Positions 1 to 6,719 of a DNA stretch of 46,821 nucleotides are shown one piece after another. Source of the stretch: a virus; IMG/VR virus record IMGVR_UViG_3300045996_000565, positions 1 to 46,821 of that record; one strand, written 5' to 3'. Below the pieces are notes generated by a model. That model did no database searches. It saw nothing but the letters and a program-made list of their open reading frames with translations, and was not told where the DNA came from. How positions within the stretch are numbered: the stretch's first letter is position 1; every line of letters begins with the position of its first letter. The translations under genes and the position numbers were made by a program.

Positions 1-127
1 ACATGGCTGGCGCGGATTACGTCTGCGGATTCGTCGGGGTAGTCGAGCGGGTACGCCTCTTTCCCGATCTTGCGGTCCACCGGGATGTAACCCGGAAGAG
101 GTACGTCACCTGCACCAATATTCAGTT
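1..127. repeat. Terminal direct repeat, left copy (circular assembly overlap)
   Basis: Identical base for base to 46695-46821. A 127-bp exact end overlap is what a de Bruijn assembler leaves when it closes a circle at k=127, so this is more likely an assembly overlap than a biological terminal repeat. Joining the copies restores one uninterrupted reading frame across the ends, which supports circularity. Confidence 0.95.
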
Positions 128-131
128 TCAC
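1..131 (-). CDS. Methyltransferase-glycosyltransferase fusion, 5' end (continues at 46694 on the circle)
   Basis: This is the start of the gene whose body lies at 45602-46821. The start chosen is GTG at 131, with a purine-rich Shine-Dalgarno (AAGGGGGAA) a few bases upstream. The first residues read MKLNIGAGDVPLPGY, which contain the glycine-rich SAM-binding motif I (LNIGAG) of class I methyltransferases. The part visible at the right end lacks that motif, so the two pieces belong together. The whole protein is 407 residues on the circle. Confidence 0.85.
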   Translation of the reverse strand, partial: MKLNIGAGDVPLPGYIPVDRKIGKEAYPLDYPDESADVIRASH

Positions 132-155
132 AGCATTCCCCCTTACAGGAATGTA

Positions 156-182
156 GGGCGAGGGAGGGTGAGTCCCTCGCCC
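156..182 (-). other. GC hairpin between decoration-like gene and glycosyltransferase gene
   Basis: Perfect 10-bp stem (GGGCGAGGGA at 156-165 pairing with 173-182) with a 7-nt loop, just after the stop of the gene at 189-653. No T-run follows on the minus strand, so it is not a canonical intrinsic terminator; an mRNA 3'-end stabiliser or processing site is more likely. Confidence 0.6.
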
Positions 183-188
183 TTGGGT

Positions 189-653
189 TTATCCAATGAC
201 CGACACGGACACACCGCGTTCGGTGTCGCTGTCGGGAGCGGTTTCGGCGCGGCTCAGCGTGGCCTTGCCAAAGATGGTGGTGTGGGAAGCGCCAGGCGTG
301 GCGGCGACCTTGATGTACCGCTTACGCGCCCGCAGGTCGATGTAGAACTTGTGGATGGCGCCCACGCTGGTGTTGTTGTGGACGGGGAGCACAAATTCAG
401 TCGCAGCCGCGGTGCTGTTCGTGGTGCCGGCGAAAGCGCCGAACGCCGCGAAGCTGGAGGTGGTATCGCCTTCCGTCAGGGCCAGGGCGATGAGTTTCGC
501 GCTGGAGTTGGTGGCGGTGGCGGGGGGAACCGCAACTTCAACCGTGGCGTAGTTGTAATTCTTGCGGTCGAAGTAATTGGATGCGACGGCGTTGGTCGCC
601 GTGGTGCCGGGTCCGAAGAGCACGACAACCTTGTCGGTTTGTTCGCAGATCAT
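189..653 (-). CDS. Putative capsid decoration/stabilisation protein
   Basis: A 154-residue protein rich in Ala, Thr, Ser and Val with alternating beta-like segments and no membrane segment. It starts at ATG 653 with AAGGA about 10 nt upstream. It lies immediately downstream of the major capsid gene, the usual place for head decoration or stabilising proteins. Function is inferred from position and composition only; no catalytic motif is visible. It is separated from the capsid gene by a UUCG-loop hairpin and followed by another hairpin, so its mRNA level may be set separately from the rest of the head operon. Confidence 0.75.
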   Translation of the reverse strand: MICEQTDKVVVLFGPGTTATNAVASNYFDRKNYNYATVEVAVPPATATNSSAKLIALALTEGDTTSSFAAFGAFAGTTNSTAAATEFVLPVHNNTSVGAIHKFYIDLRARKRYIKVAATPGASHTTIFGKATLSRAETAPDSDTERGVSVSVIG

Positions 654-661
654 GTGAAAAT

Positions 662-710
662 CCTTGTGTCAGAAGTCAGGTGTAGGGAGGGCCGAAGCCC
701 TCCCACAAGG
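662..710 (-). other. UUCG-capped hairpin between capsid and decoration genes
   Basis: Perfect 8-bp stem at 685-692/697-704; on the minus-strand RNA the loop is UUCG closed by C-G, the very stable cUUCGg tetraloop. Outer arms 662-668 and 704-710 (CCTTGTG/CACAAGG) can extend it across an internal loop. No T-run follows. It lies in the 68-bp gap between the two genes and could stabilise or partly terminate the capsid transcript. Confidence 0.65.
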
Positions 711-721
711 GTGCCGAACTA

Positions 722-2086
722 TTAGGAGTTACCAACCAGTGCGACGATGGGGCCGGCGTTGGATGCATCGCCAACGTCGTGGACGTTGATGTCCAGCCGT
801 TCCGTCGCCTTGATGGCAATCTGTTCCTCAAGGAACTTCAGTTCATCGGAACGCTTGACCGAGATGCCGCGGCGTTCGCCAAGGGTTGCGGCCTTGCCCA
901 GGTCACCGAACAGCAGAATGGGCGTGTTGTTGATGGTGCTGGTGGTCGTCGGGAGCACCTGGGAAATCTCAATCGGGTAGCCCAGGTAGGACCGCTGCAC
1001 CGCACCGGCAACCGTCTGGATCGTGTTGCCGCCGGCGCCAACCGCGAGACGGGAGAAGATGAGGTCGAACGCGGGAGCCGAGCAGAACCACTTCGCGCCC
1101 ATGCGGGCGTACGCGGGAAGCTTCGCCATCGTGCGGGAAAGATCGGCGGCATCCACTTCCTCGAACGTGTCATGCCCGGAGGTCGCATCGACCGCGCCGG
1201 CCATGCCCGGAACAAGCTTCGTCACGACGCCTTCAATGCCGCCGTACGTGCTGGTGCCGTCGCCGTTGAATCCGCACTGGTCTTCCTTCAGGGCGAAGGC
1301 ATAGGCCATTTCGCTGGCGATGTCGTCCGCAATGGAAATCACGGCGTCTTCGTCCAACTCGGTGGAAATCAGGGTGTAGACACCCAATTTCTTGGCGACC
1401 ATCTGGACCTGGTCAAACGCCTTGTCGCTGGAGGTCAGCGCCACGGCTTCGCCGGTAAAGGTGGCAGTCAGGCCACTGGTGCGGCGGGGAATGGTGATGG
1501 TGTCGCGGCCCATCGGCAACACGCGGACGTTACGGCGGAACACGCCATACTCTTCCCGCAGGTCGATGATCGCCTGGGACATCTCGGTGGGAACCAGGAA
1601 GCCGCCAGCGGTGTTGCTTCCCTCGCTCATCGCGCGGGTTTCAACGCCGTGGCTCTGGCACCAGCGGGCAGCGGTGTAGCTGCCGAACAGCGCGGCGCGA
1701 AGGAACATGCCGGCTTTCAGGGCATTAACCTCAGCGTCTTTGCCACGGAACGCCTTCAACTTGCCGAAGCGAAGCTGGTGGCCGGGAATTTCAATGCGGG
1801 TGTCGCTGTTCACGGGATTGGGGTTCGGATTCTCGCTGGGTGCCTTGCGTGCGGCGGGCTGCGTCAGGCCGGCAATCGCCTCCTGAAGCTTGGCTCGCTG
1901 CGCTTCCGCGGCGTCGATGGCGGCGATTTCTTCCTTGATGCGGGTAGCCGCGGCCAGGAAGTCGTCAATCGAGCGCTTCTCGTCGGGATTCGGAAGGCGG
2001 TTTTCCTTCTCGATCTTGACATTGAGGTCTTCAGCGGAACGAAGAGCGTGGCTCATGTCGTCGCGAAGCTCTTGGATGGTTTTCAT
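722..2086 (-). CDS. Major capsid protein, HK97 fold
   Basis: The 454-residue shell protein. Residues about 1-110 form a charged, helical, coiled-coil-like delta (scaffold) domain that in HK97 is cut off by the prohead protease encoded at 4396-5022. The remainder matches the phage major capsid family, with the segment around GGFLVPTEMSQAIIDLREEYG introducing the N-arm region and a long beta-rich body. Start ATG 2086 is preceded by GGAGAC. That ribosome binding site is buried in a hairpin (2090-2117). Six genes separate it from the protease, where capsid is normally adjacent. Confidence 0.93.
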   Translation of the reverse strand: MKTIQELRDDMSHALRSAEDLNVKIEKENRLPNPDEKRSIDDFLAAATRIKEEIAAIDAAEAQRAKLQEAIAGLTQPAARKAPSENPNPNPVNSDTRIEIPGHQLRFGKLKAFRGKDAEVNALKAGMFLRAALFGSYTAARWCQSHGVETRAMSEGSNTAGGFLVPTEMSQAIIDLREEYGVFRRNVRVLPMGRDTITIPRRTSGLTATFTGEAVALTSSDKAFDQVQMVAKKLGVYTLISTELDEDAVISIADDIASEMAYAFALKEDQCGFNGDGTSTYGGIEGVVTKLVPGMAGAVDATSGHDTFEEVDAADLSRTMAKLPAYARMGAKWFCSAPAFDLIFSRLAVGAGGNTIQTVAGAVQRSYLGYPIEISQVLPTTTSTINNTPILLFGDLGKAATLGERRGISVKRSDELKFLEEQIAIKATERLDINVHDVGDASNAGPIVALVGNS

Positions 2087-2089
2087 GGT

Positions 2090-2117
2090 GCCGTCTCCGT
2101 TGGGTGCCGGAGACGGC
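2090..2117 (-). promoter_or_regulatory. Hairpin sequestering the capsid ribosome binding site
   Basis: Arms GCCGTCTCC (2090-2098) and GGAGACGGC (2109-2117) form a perfect 9-bp stem with a 10-nt loop. On the minus-strand mRNA the 3' arm contains the GGAG Shine-Dalgarno of the capsid gene, ending three bases before its ATG. Translation would need the stem to open, or the stem protects the 5' end of a processed message. Confidence 0.6.
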
Positions 2118-2310
2118 TTCTGGCGTGCAGGGGCGTGTCACCGGCACGTTCAGAAAAAATATTGAACATGCCAGATGAGCCACAGCCCCGTCGCAGGGTG
2201 GGTTCACCGTTGCTGCTTGGGTGTTCTGGCGTCGCACCATACCACCCAAAAAGCCTATTCGGTTATCTGCTACAGAGAATAGACGCTATACAATGGTCAA
2301 CGCTACTGGT

Positions 2311-2332
2311 TTACTGCCGTAAGCGGCAGTAA
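2311..2332 (-). other. 9-bp inverted repeat after the zinc-ribbon gene
   Basis: TTACTGCCG (2311-2319) pairs with CGGCAGTAA (2324-2332) around a 4-nt loop, two bases after the stop of the small gene at 2335. No T-run on the minus strand. It could be an mRNA end/processing hairpin or an operator. The rest of 2118-2334 shows no convincing gene or promoter. Confidence 0.5.
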
Positions 2333-2334
2333 CA

Positions 2335-2493
2335 TCAATAAGTGACTAAAACTTTGAACTTGTGCCCGTTTTTACAGACATAACCCCGCATGTTCCCCCA
2401 GTGCGTTTCCCGGTTCACATGTCGGGTGCCACACTTCGGGCAAGACGCCTTTTTGACTATCACCATCGGTAATTCTTCGGTTTTTACCGTCAC
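2335..2493 (-). CDS. Small zinc-ribbon protein (52 aa)
   Basis: Starts at GTG 2493, overlapping the TGA of the upstream gene by 4 nt, with AGAAGGA 7 nt upstream. The protein has one CPKC knuckle followed about 17 residues later by a YVCKNGHKF segment, so Cys-Cys...Cys-His would be the zinc ligands. Zinc ribbons of this size bind nucleic acid or RNA polymerase in many phages; nothing here identifies the target. The 4-nt coupling and the strong ribosome site make it a likely real gene despite its length. Confidence 0.65.
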   Translation of the reverse strand: MTVKTEELPMVIVKKASCPKCGTRHVNRETHWGNMRGYVCKNGHKFKVLVTY

Positions 2494-2702
2494 GCTTGCA
2501 TCCTTCTTGCTGCGTTCAATAGATCCCGTAACGCCGCCTGTTCCTGGTCAACCGCCTGTGTGTAGAGTGTTTTCGCCGCGTCTTTGGTCTTGACCACCGG
2601 CAGTTTGTCGAGATTCTTTACCAGCCACGCCGTATGGTTTCGCGCCTTCTGGTAGTCGTCCACTGCTTTTTGAAATTCGGCTATCGTCATCATCATCGTC
2701 AT
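2490..2702 (-). CDS. Small helical protein, unknown
   Basis: About 70 residues from ATG 2702 (other in-frame ATGs lie at 2696, 2693 and 2690; the ribosome site is weak, so the start is uncertain). Sequence is charged and helix-forming with no cysteines or membrane segment (e.g. IAEFQKAVDDYQKARN). It lies in the block inserted between the prohead protease and capsid genes and is coupled to the zinc-ribbon gene downstream. No family recognised. Confidence 0.6.
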   Translation of the reverse strand: MTMMMTIAEFQKAVDDYQKARNHTAWLVKNLDKLPVVKTKDAAKTLYTQAVDQEQAALRDLLNAARRMQA

Positions 2703-2745
2703 CCCAATCCCAAGGCCACAGCGGACGGCTGCACACGGGGCACCA

Positions 2746-2991
2746 TCATTTCTTGACGATCCGATATGCCGACACGGGGTACATGTAACCATTTCTCTCG
2801 ACAAGCTTTCTGGTTCTGGTATATCTGCCGGCCTTAACCTGCACCGATACATACTCTTGGGTCCACGCCCTGGAACGCCCGAACCCCTCGGCTAGTTCTG
2901 CTATCGTTTTCGCCTGCGGATCAAGCTCGACACGGTTGCGCTCAAACTCAGCTTGCCATTCATCCAGAACCGCCAGCGTCTCCTTACGCAC
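2746..2991 (-). CDS. Small winged-helix/HTH DNA-binding protein
   Basis: An 81-residue protein whose residues about 28-60 (KTIAELAEGFGRSRAWTQEY and following) look like a helix-turn-helix, followed by a basic wing-like stretch with YTRTRKLVERNGYMYPV. Start is GTG 2991 with AGAGGTGA upstream, overlapping the metallophosphoesterase stop by 8 nt. It is probably a transcription regulator or DNA-binding accessory. An HTH gene inside a head operon is unusual and may be cargo acquired with the phosphoesterase. Confidence 0.7.
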   Translation of the reverse strand: MRKETLAVLDEWQAEFERNRVELDPQAKTIAELAEGFGRSRAWTQEYVSVQVKAGRYTRTRKLVERNGYMYPVSAYRIVKK

Positions 2992-3715
2992 ACTTCACCT
3001 CTTTCATCTCGGAGGGGAATATCCACTTATTGTCGATGCTGCGGGCCTGCCATGCGATGGTTGCGCCTGTGTTGGAGATTAACCCGTACCGAAACCCCTT
3101 CTCCTGCCGCAGTGTCCCAATCTGCGCCTCGTTGTACCCCAACTCCAGCCGCCCCATACACCCGATGCAACAGCCTTCTGCGTAGTCGTGCCGCTCCACC
3201 CGAACGCTTTCGATGGTGTGCAGGTGGCCCATCCATACCTTGCCATAGACTAGCGCGTGTTTTCGGACTGCGCCAATGCCGGCGGAATAGCCATGCACCA
3301 GCTTCGTGTCTCCGAACGGGTATACCCCGTCCCGTTTGTTGTAGGGTATCGGCTTGACCCCATGAAGGGCGTCTTCCATGTCGGCCCATATCATCTCCGC
3401 AAGTTTGCGTTTCGTTGCCTTGGGCGAATCCATCGCCTTACGGATGCGGTGATCGTGGTTCCCCATCAAAAACACAGTCGGGCGAAATCGTTCGAGGAAC
3501 GTCACGCCCGCGTCGAAGTCCGCTTGTAATTTGGGGTCGAGTGCGTCGTCCTCGCTAGCCTTGGATCGGAGCCAGCGAAAATCCCAGTTATCCCCCAGGT
3601 GGATGCGGTGTTTAGGCTTCCAATACTTGCTAAAGCCCAGCATGGCGTCTACGGCGTCGTCGTCCTGCTCATCGCCGTGGTTGTCAGCTACCACTAGAAA
3701 CCGCTCGAACGTCAT
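2984..3715 (-). CDS. Calcineurin-like metallophosphoesterase
   Basis: A 243-residue metal-dependent phosphohydrolase. The family motifs are present in order: DNHG (residues 11-14), GDNWD (41-45), GNHDH (85-89) and GHLH near residue 175, supplying the dinuclear metal ligands. Substrate cannot be told: relatives act on nucleotides, cyclic nucleotides, phosphoproteins or nucleic acid ends. ATG 3715 has AAGGAAG upstream. It lies in the insert between protease and capsid, next to a nucleoside-deoxyribosyltransferase-like gene, which hints at nucleotide metabolism or counter-defence; that link is inference. Confidence 0.85.
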   Translation of the reverse strand: MTFERFLVVADNHGDEQDDDAVDAMLGFSKYWKPKHRIHLGDNWDFRWLRSKASEDDALDPKLQADFDAGVTFLERFRPTVFLMGNHDHRIRKAMDSPKATKRKLAEMIWADMEDALHGVKPIPYNKRDGVYPFGDTKLVHGYSAGIGAVRKHALVYGKVWMGHLHTIESVRVERHDYAEGCCIGCMGRLELGYNEAQIGTLRQEKGFRYGLISNTGATIAWQARSIDNKWIFPSEMKEVKCA

Positions 3716-3724
3716 TACACTTCC

Positions 3725-3799
3725 TTACTTTTTGAAGATATTGACGAGCGTACCGGCAACAAAAAACAAACTTCCAATCAGGTAAAGAACATTAGCCAC
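3725..3799 (-). CDS. Single-span membrane micropeptide (24 aa)
   Basis: Reads MANVLYLIGSLFFVAGTLVN plus IFKK: one hydrophobic helix with a basic C-terminus. It starts at GTG 3799, inside the last codons of the upstream gene, with GGAGG 7 nt upstream, one of the best ribosome sites in the genome. Stop TAA is at 3725, ten bases before the phosphoesterase start. It fills the only gap between these two genes. Predicted inner-membrane peptide; role unknown. Too short to confirm by sequence alone. Confidence 0.55.
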   Translation of the reverse strand: MANVLYLIGSLFFVAGTLVNIFKK

Positions 3800-4373
3800 C
3801 CGATTCCCTCCGCTGACGGATCATGTCTAGGCAGTTCGCGTATCCCGCAATGTCCACAACACTGTCCCTATGGTGTGGGGATTCGCATAGCCTGCCGATT
3901 TTGAGTTGAATCATGCACAACGCCACTTGCTCGGGAGTCACTGTGCATCCCAATACCGCTTGCCATTGCTGGGCGATGCGGGAGAAGTCTTCCATCGGAT
4001 GCCCGTACACGTCGCGCCTGTCCCGCGTGGTGAGTCGTTGTGCCTCTGCGGTGATGGGCTCATTGAATACCGCGCCCGTGGTGGCGTCCAGCACCGTCAT
4101 CTTGAGCAGGCGGGCCGTGTGCAACTCGTGCTTTGCCCCTTCGGATGCGTGCCATTTCGGTAGCAGGGCGATAGCGTCACAGGTAAGTAGTTCGGGCATG
4201 TCGCGAAGCATAAACCATCGGCGGTCCCGGCCCGGTTGGGAGTGGCCGAGCGATGCGGGGTTGAATACCTCATAGCCCAGCCCCCGCAAGAATACCTCTG
4301 CGGCGTCGAATGCGGGGAAGTTTTCATCCTCAACGCCGGTCATTGGCCCCGCTATGTACACCCGCTTCTTCAC
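3792..4373 (-). CDS. DUF4406-DUF6378 fusion (nucleoside 2-deoxyribosyltransferase-like)
   Basis: A 193-residue two-domain protein. Residues 1-105 carry the DUF4406 signature (YIAGPMTG near the N-terminus, FPAFDAAEVFLRGLGYEVFNP, then DAIALLPKW and EGAKHELHTA), a relative of nucleoside 2-deoxyribosyltransferases. Residues about 110-193 match DUF6378, with YGHPMEDFSRIAQQW and DSVVDIAGYA. Both domains are common in phages, separately or fused; function unproven but nucleotide-related. GTG start with AAGGGTGAG upstream. It follows the prohead protease in the same transcript. Confidence 0.8.
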   Translation of the reverse strand: MKKRVYIAGPMTGVEDENFPAFDAAEVFLRGLGYEVFNPASLGHSQPGRDRRWFMLRDMPELLTCDAIALLPKWHASEGAKHELHTARLLKMTVLDATTGAVFNEPITAEAQRLTTRDRRDVYGHPMEDFSRIAQQWQAVLGCTVTPEQVALCMIQLKIGRLCESPHHRDSVVDIAGYANCLDMIRQRRESGG

Positions 4374-4395
4374 TGCTCACCCTTTTAACGTTCCC

Positions 4396-5022
4396 TTACT
4401 TCCGAAACGCCGCGATACGCTCGCGGACTTCGGCGTGGTATTCCGTCTTCAGGTCGGTATCCGTCTTCAACTCGGGCGGCTTGACCTTCGCGCGTGCCTG
4501 CTCCAGCGCCCTTGCTGATACCGTGGTGGCCGAATATGCCGGCCCGTCCACGGGAGCCACATCATGCAGGTTCAGATTCAGCAATTCCCGCGTGGGCGGG
4601 TCGCTTTCAAAGAACCACTGCTCCGGCGCCTTGTCGCCCTCGTCCCGCAGGCTGAACGCGAACGACGACTTGTCGATGTCGCCGCGCTGCACCAGTTCGT
4701 AAATGTCCCGGCCTGCGGTGGTATTGGGCAACTTCACCTCATACCGCAGCCCCTTATCGTCGCTCGTGAGCTTCAAGGTGCCGTTCGTGGTGCGTCCGAT
4801 GGTCGAAAGCCCGCCCTGATGCTGCACCCGCGCCGATACGTCGGGCTTTTCCTTCAGCGCGGCATCGAACGCCCCTTCGCGAATTATCTCTCTGAACCCG
4901 CCCAGGTCTTCGCTCAGCGAGTTGTACACCGCCGCGTACCCAACCAGCACGTTCACGCCATCCTTTTCCTTGCGGATTTCGACGGCGGGAGTGTTATTGA
5001 CGCCCCAAAAATGCTCTTTCAC
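4396..5022 (-). CDS. Prohead maturation protease, HK97/S78 family
   Basis: A 208-residue serine protease that cleaves the capsid delta domain during head maturation. The family pattern is visible: GYAAVYNSLSEDLGGFREII and an EGAFDAAL segment near residues 28-56, the catalytic His in the ARVQHQGG segment (about residue 68), and the nucleophile Ser in DKSSFAFS (about residue 119). Starts at GTG 5022, overlapping the portal stop by 4 nt. C-terminal 45 residues are charged and probably removed or scaffold-binding. Confidence 0.92.
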   Translation of the reverse strand: MKEHFWGVNNTPAVEIRKEKDGVNVLVGYAAVYNSLSEDLGGFREIIREGAFDAALKEKPDVSARVQHQGGLSTIGRTTNGTLKLTSDDKGLRYEVKLPNTTAGRDIYELVQRGDIDKSSFAFSLRDEGDKAPEQWFFESDPPTRELLNLNLHDVAPVDGPAYSATTVSARALEQARAKVKPPELKTDTDLKTEYHAEVRERIAAFRK

Positions 5023-6719
5023 AGCGAATCTCCTGCTTTTTCAAGAATCAACTTCGACACCGCCGCCAGTTCCGCCTTCGCCTCAACGTCGGCACGAGAC
5101 AGCCAGTTTTCCACTTTGCCAGCGTCCGCCATCTCGGACAGCGACACAGACACATGCCGCGATGCAATCTGGTTAATTTCCGCATTCATCGCGTCTAAAA
5201 CGGTGGGCGTCATGGGCGATTGAGTGAGAATCGCCCATGTGGAGGCCGAAAACGATTCCATCACGCCTCCGATAGCCGCCCTTACGTGCAGTTCGTGGTC
5301 CCGGTAAAACGACTCGGCCCACACACGAAAATCAGCCTTCCCAATGTGGCGACTAACGCGGTCTCGTTGAATGGTGAGTGCGCCGCGGAACGCCTCTGAA
5401 AGCAGGTCCACATAAGGCTTTTCAATGGTTTTTAGCCGCATTACCTTGTCGTCACGCTTCGGTTCGGGTGCCGGTGCCTCTGGCGCCGCCGTCTGCGGAC
5501 CCTTCACCGCGATATCCGAAGGCACCATGTTCAGCGGCACATAGTACGTGTCGCCTTCCGGCCCGATGGGGTTGCGGTTCTCAAGCCTCCGGATCTCATT
5601 CTGGCTGATGGCGCCAATCATAAACTGCGCGTTATAGAACGCGCCCCGTGCCGCCGTGTCCGCCCGCAGCATCGCGTCGAAGTTGTGCTCCGCGTACAGC
5701 GTCTTATCCGACGCAGGAATGAGCTTGCGTTCGATTTCCTGCTCGATTCGCTCCGTCCATGGCTGCAATGTGTCTGTTTTGTAGTCGGCATTGGTGGCTT
5801 CCAGTGTGGACCACCCCTGCGCCCGCGTCCTATCCCCCACCTTGTGCGGCGGCATCCGGAACCACCGGCAAATCTCCTCCACCTGGAACTGCCGCGACTC
5901 AAGGAACTGGGCATCCTCCGGCGTCACGGAGATAGGATTAAACTTTAATCCCTGCTCCAGAATGGCGGTTTTACCCCGATTGTCGGGTCCGCCGTACATC
6001 TTCTCCCAGGATTCCCGCAGGTTCGTCATCGCCTTGGGGTCGAGCTTGCCCGGCGTCTCCAGCGTCCCCGATGGCGTGGAGTTGTTGCCGAAGAACGAAG
6101 CGCTGTTCTTTTCCGCCGCCAGCGTCATTCCGATGGATTCCTTCGCCAATTTGATGATAGACCAACCCACGAGCCCATCCCCGATCCCCCTGATGTGCAG
6201 AACGTCAGCCGCCGGCAGAAACACATCCTCGCCCGAATCCTTGCGATACCGATACACAATCTTCCCGGCCTCGTTCCGCTCCGGCTTCACCCGCGAACGG
6301 CAAAGCTTGTGCAGTGCGACGGGCAATCCGCCGTTGTTCTTCTGGATTTCGGAGTATCCATTACCCCCCAGCAGCACATCCACCATCATGGCCTGCCAAA
6401 AGTCCATCTTCGTCATCTCATCGTTCGGCGCCTTCGCCAGCAGGTTGTACAGCGGAACCTCCGACGCCTCCTCCCGCTCCCTATCCGACACCTTCCGGTA
6501 CAGCTTCAACGGCAGTTTCGCGATGTCTTCCGACAGATTCCGCACGCACGCGAACACGGTATTAGCGTTGAGCGCGGTCGCCTCGTTCACCGTCACGCCC
6601 GACGACACCTCGCCCCCGGTCAAGGCGTCAATCAGCCATTGCGATGGCGACTGATACGTTGCCCGCAGTTCCCGCTTCCGCCGCGAAGTCCGCTTGGATG
6701 TCGTTTTCTTGGTGTTCAT
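5019..6719 (-). CDS. Portal protein, HK97 family
   Basis: A 566-residue portal that forms the dodecameric DNA gate at the head vertex. The N-terminal region with ALNANTVFACVRNLSEDIAK and LPLKLYRK is typical, and FRMPPHKVGD near the middle is a conserved portal segment. It is longer than HK97 gp3 (about 420 aa), with an extra C-terminal domain of about 150 residues after the proline-rich linker PEAPAPEPKRDD. ATG 6719 overlaps the terminase stop by 4 nt. Confidence 0.93.
   Translation of the reverse strand: MNTKKTTSKRTSRRKRELRATYQSPSQWLIDALTGGEVSSGVTVNEATALNANTVFACVRNLSEDIAKLPLKLYRKVSDREREEASEVPLYNLLAKAPNDEMTKMDFWQAMMVDVLLGGNGYSEIQKNNGGLPVALHKLCRSRVKPERNEAGKIVYRYRKDSGEDVFLPAADVLHIRGIGDGLVGWSIIKLAKESIGMTLAAEKNSASFFGNNSTPSGTLETPGKLDPKAMTNLRESWEKMYGGPDNRGKTAILEQGLKFNPISVTPEDAQFLESRQFQVEEICRWFRMPPHKVGDRTRAQGWSTLEATNADYKTDTLQPWTERIEQEIERKLIPASDKTLYAEHNFDAMLRADTAARGAFYNAQFMIGAISQNEIRRLENRNPIGPEGDTYYVPLNMVPSDIAVKGPQTAAPEAPAPEPKRDDKVMRLKTIEKPYVDLLSEAFRGALTIQRDRVSRHIGKADFRVWAESFYRDHELHVRAAIGGVMESFSASTWAILTQSPMTPTVLDAMNAEINQIASRHVSVSLSEMADAGKVENWLSRADVEAKAELAAVSKLILEKAGDSL

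Noticed and set aside
1-127. True terminal repeat for packaging
   Set aside because: Exact length of 127 bp and in-frame joining of a gene fit an assembly overlap; the HNH/P27 terminase set points to cos packaging.
779-2332. 517-codon plus-strand open frame
   Set aside because: It is antisense to the capsid gene, which has family-level sequence; the open frame is a by-product of GC-rich codon use and has no start signals.
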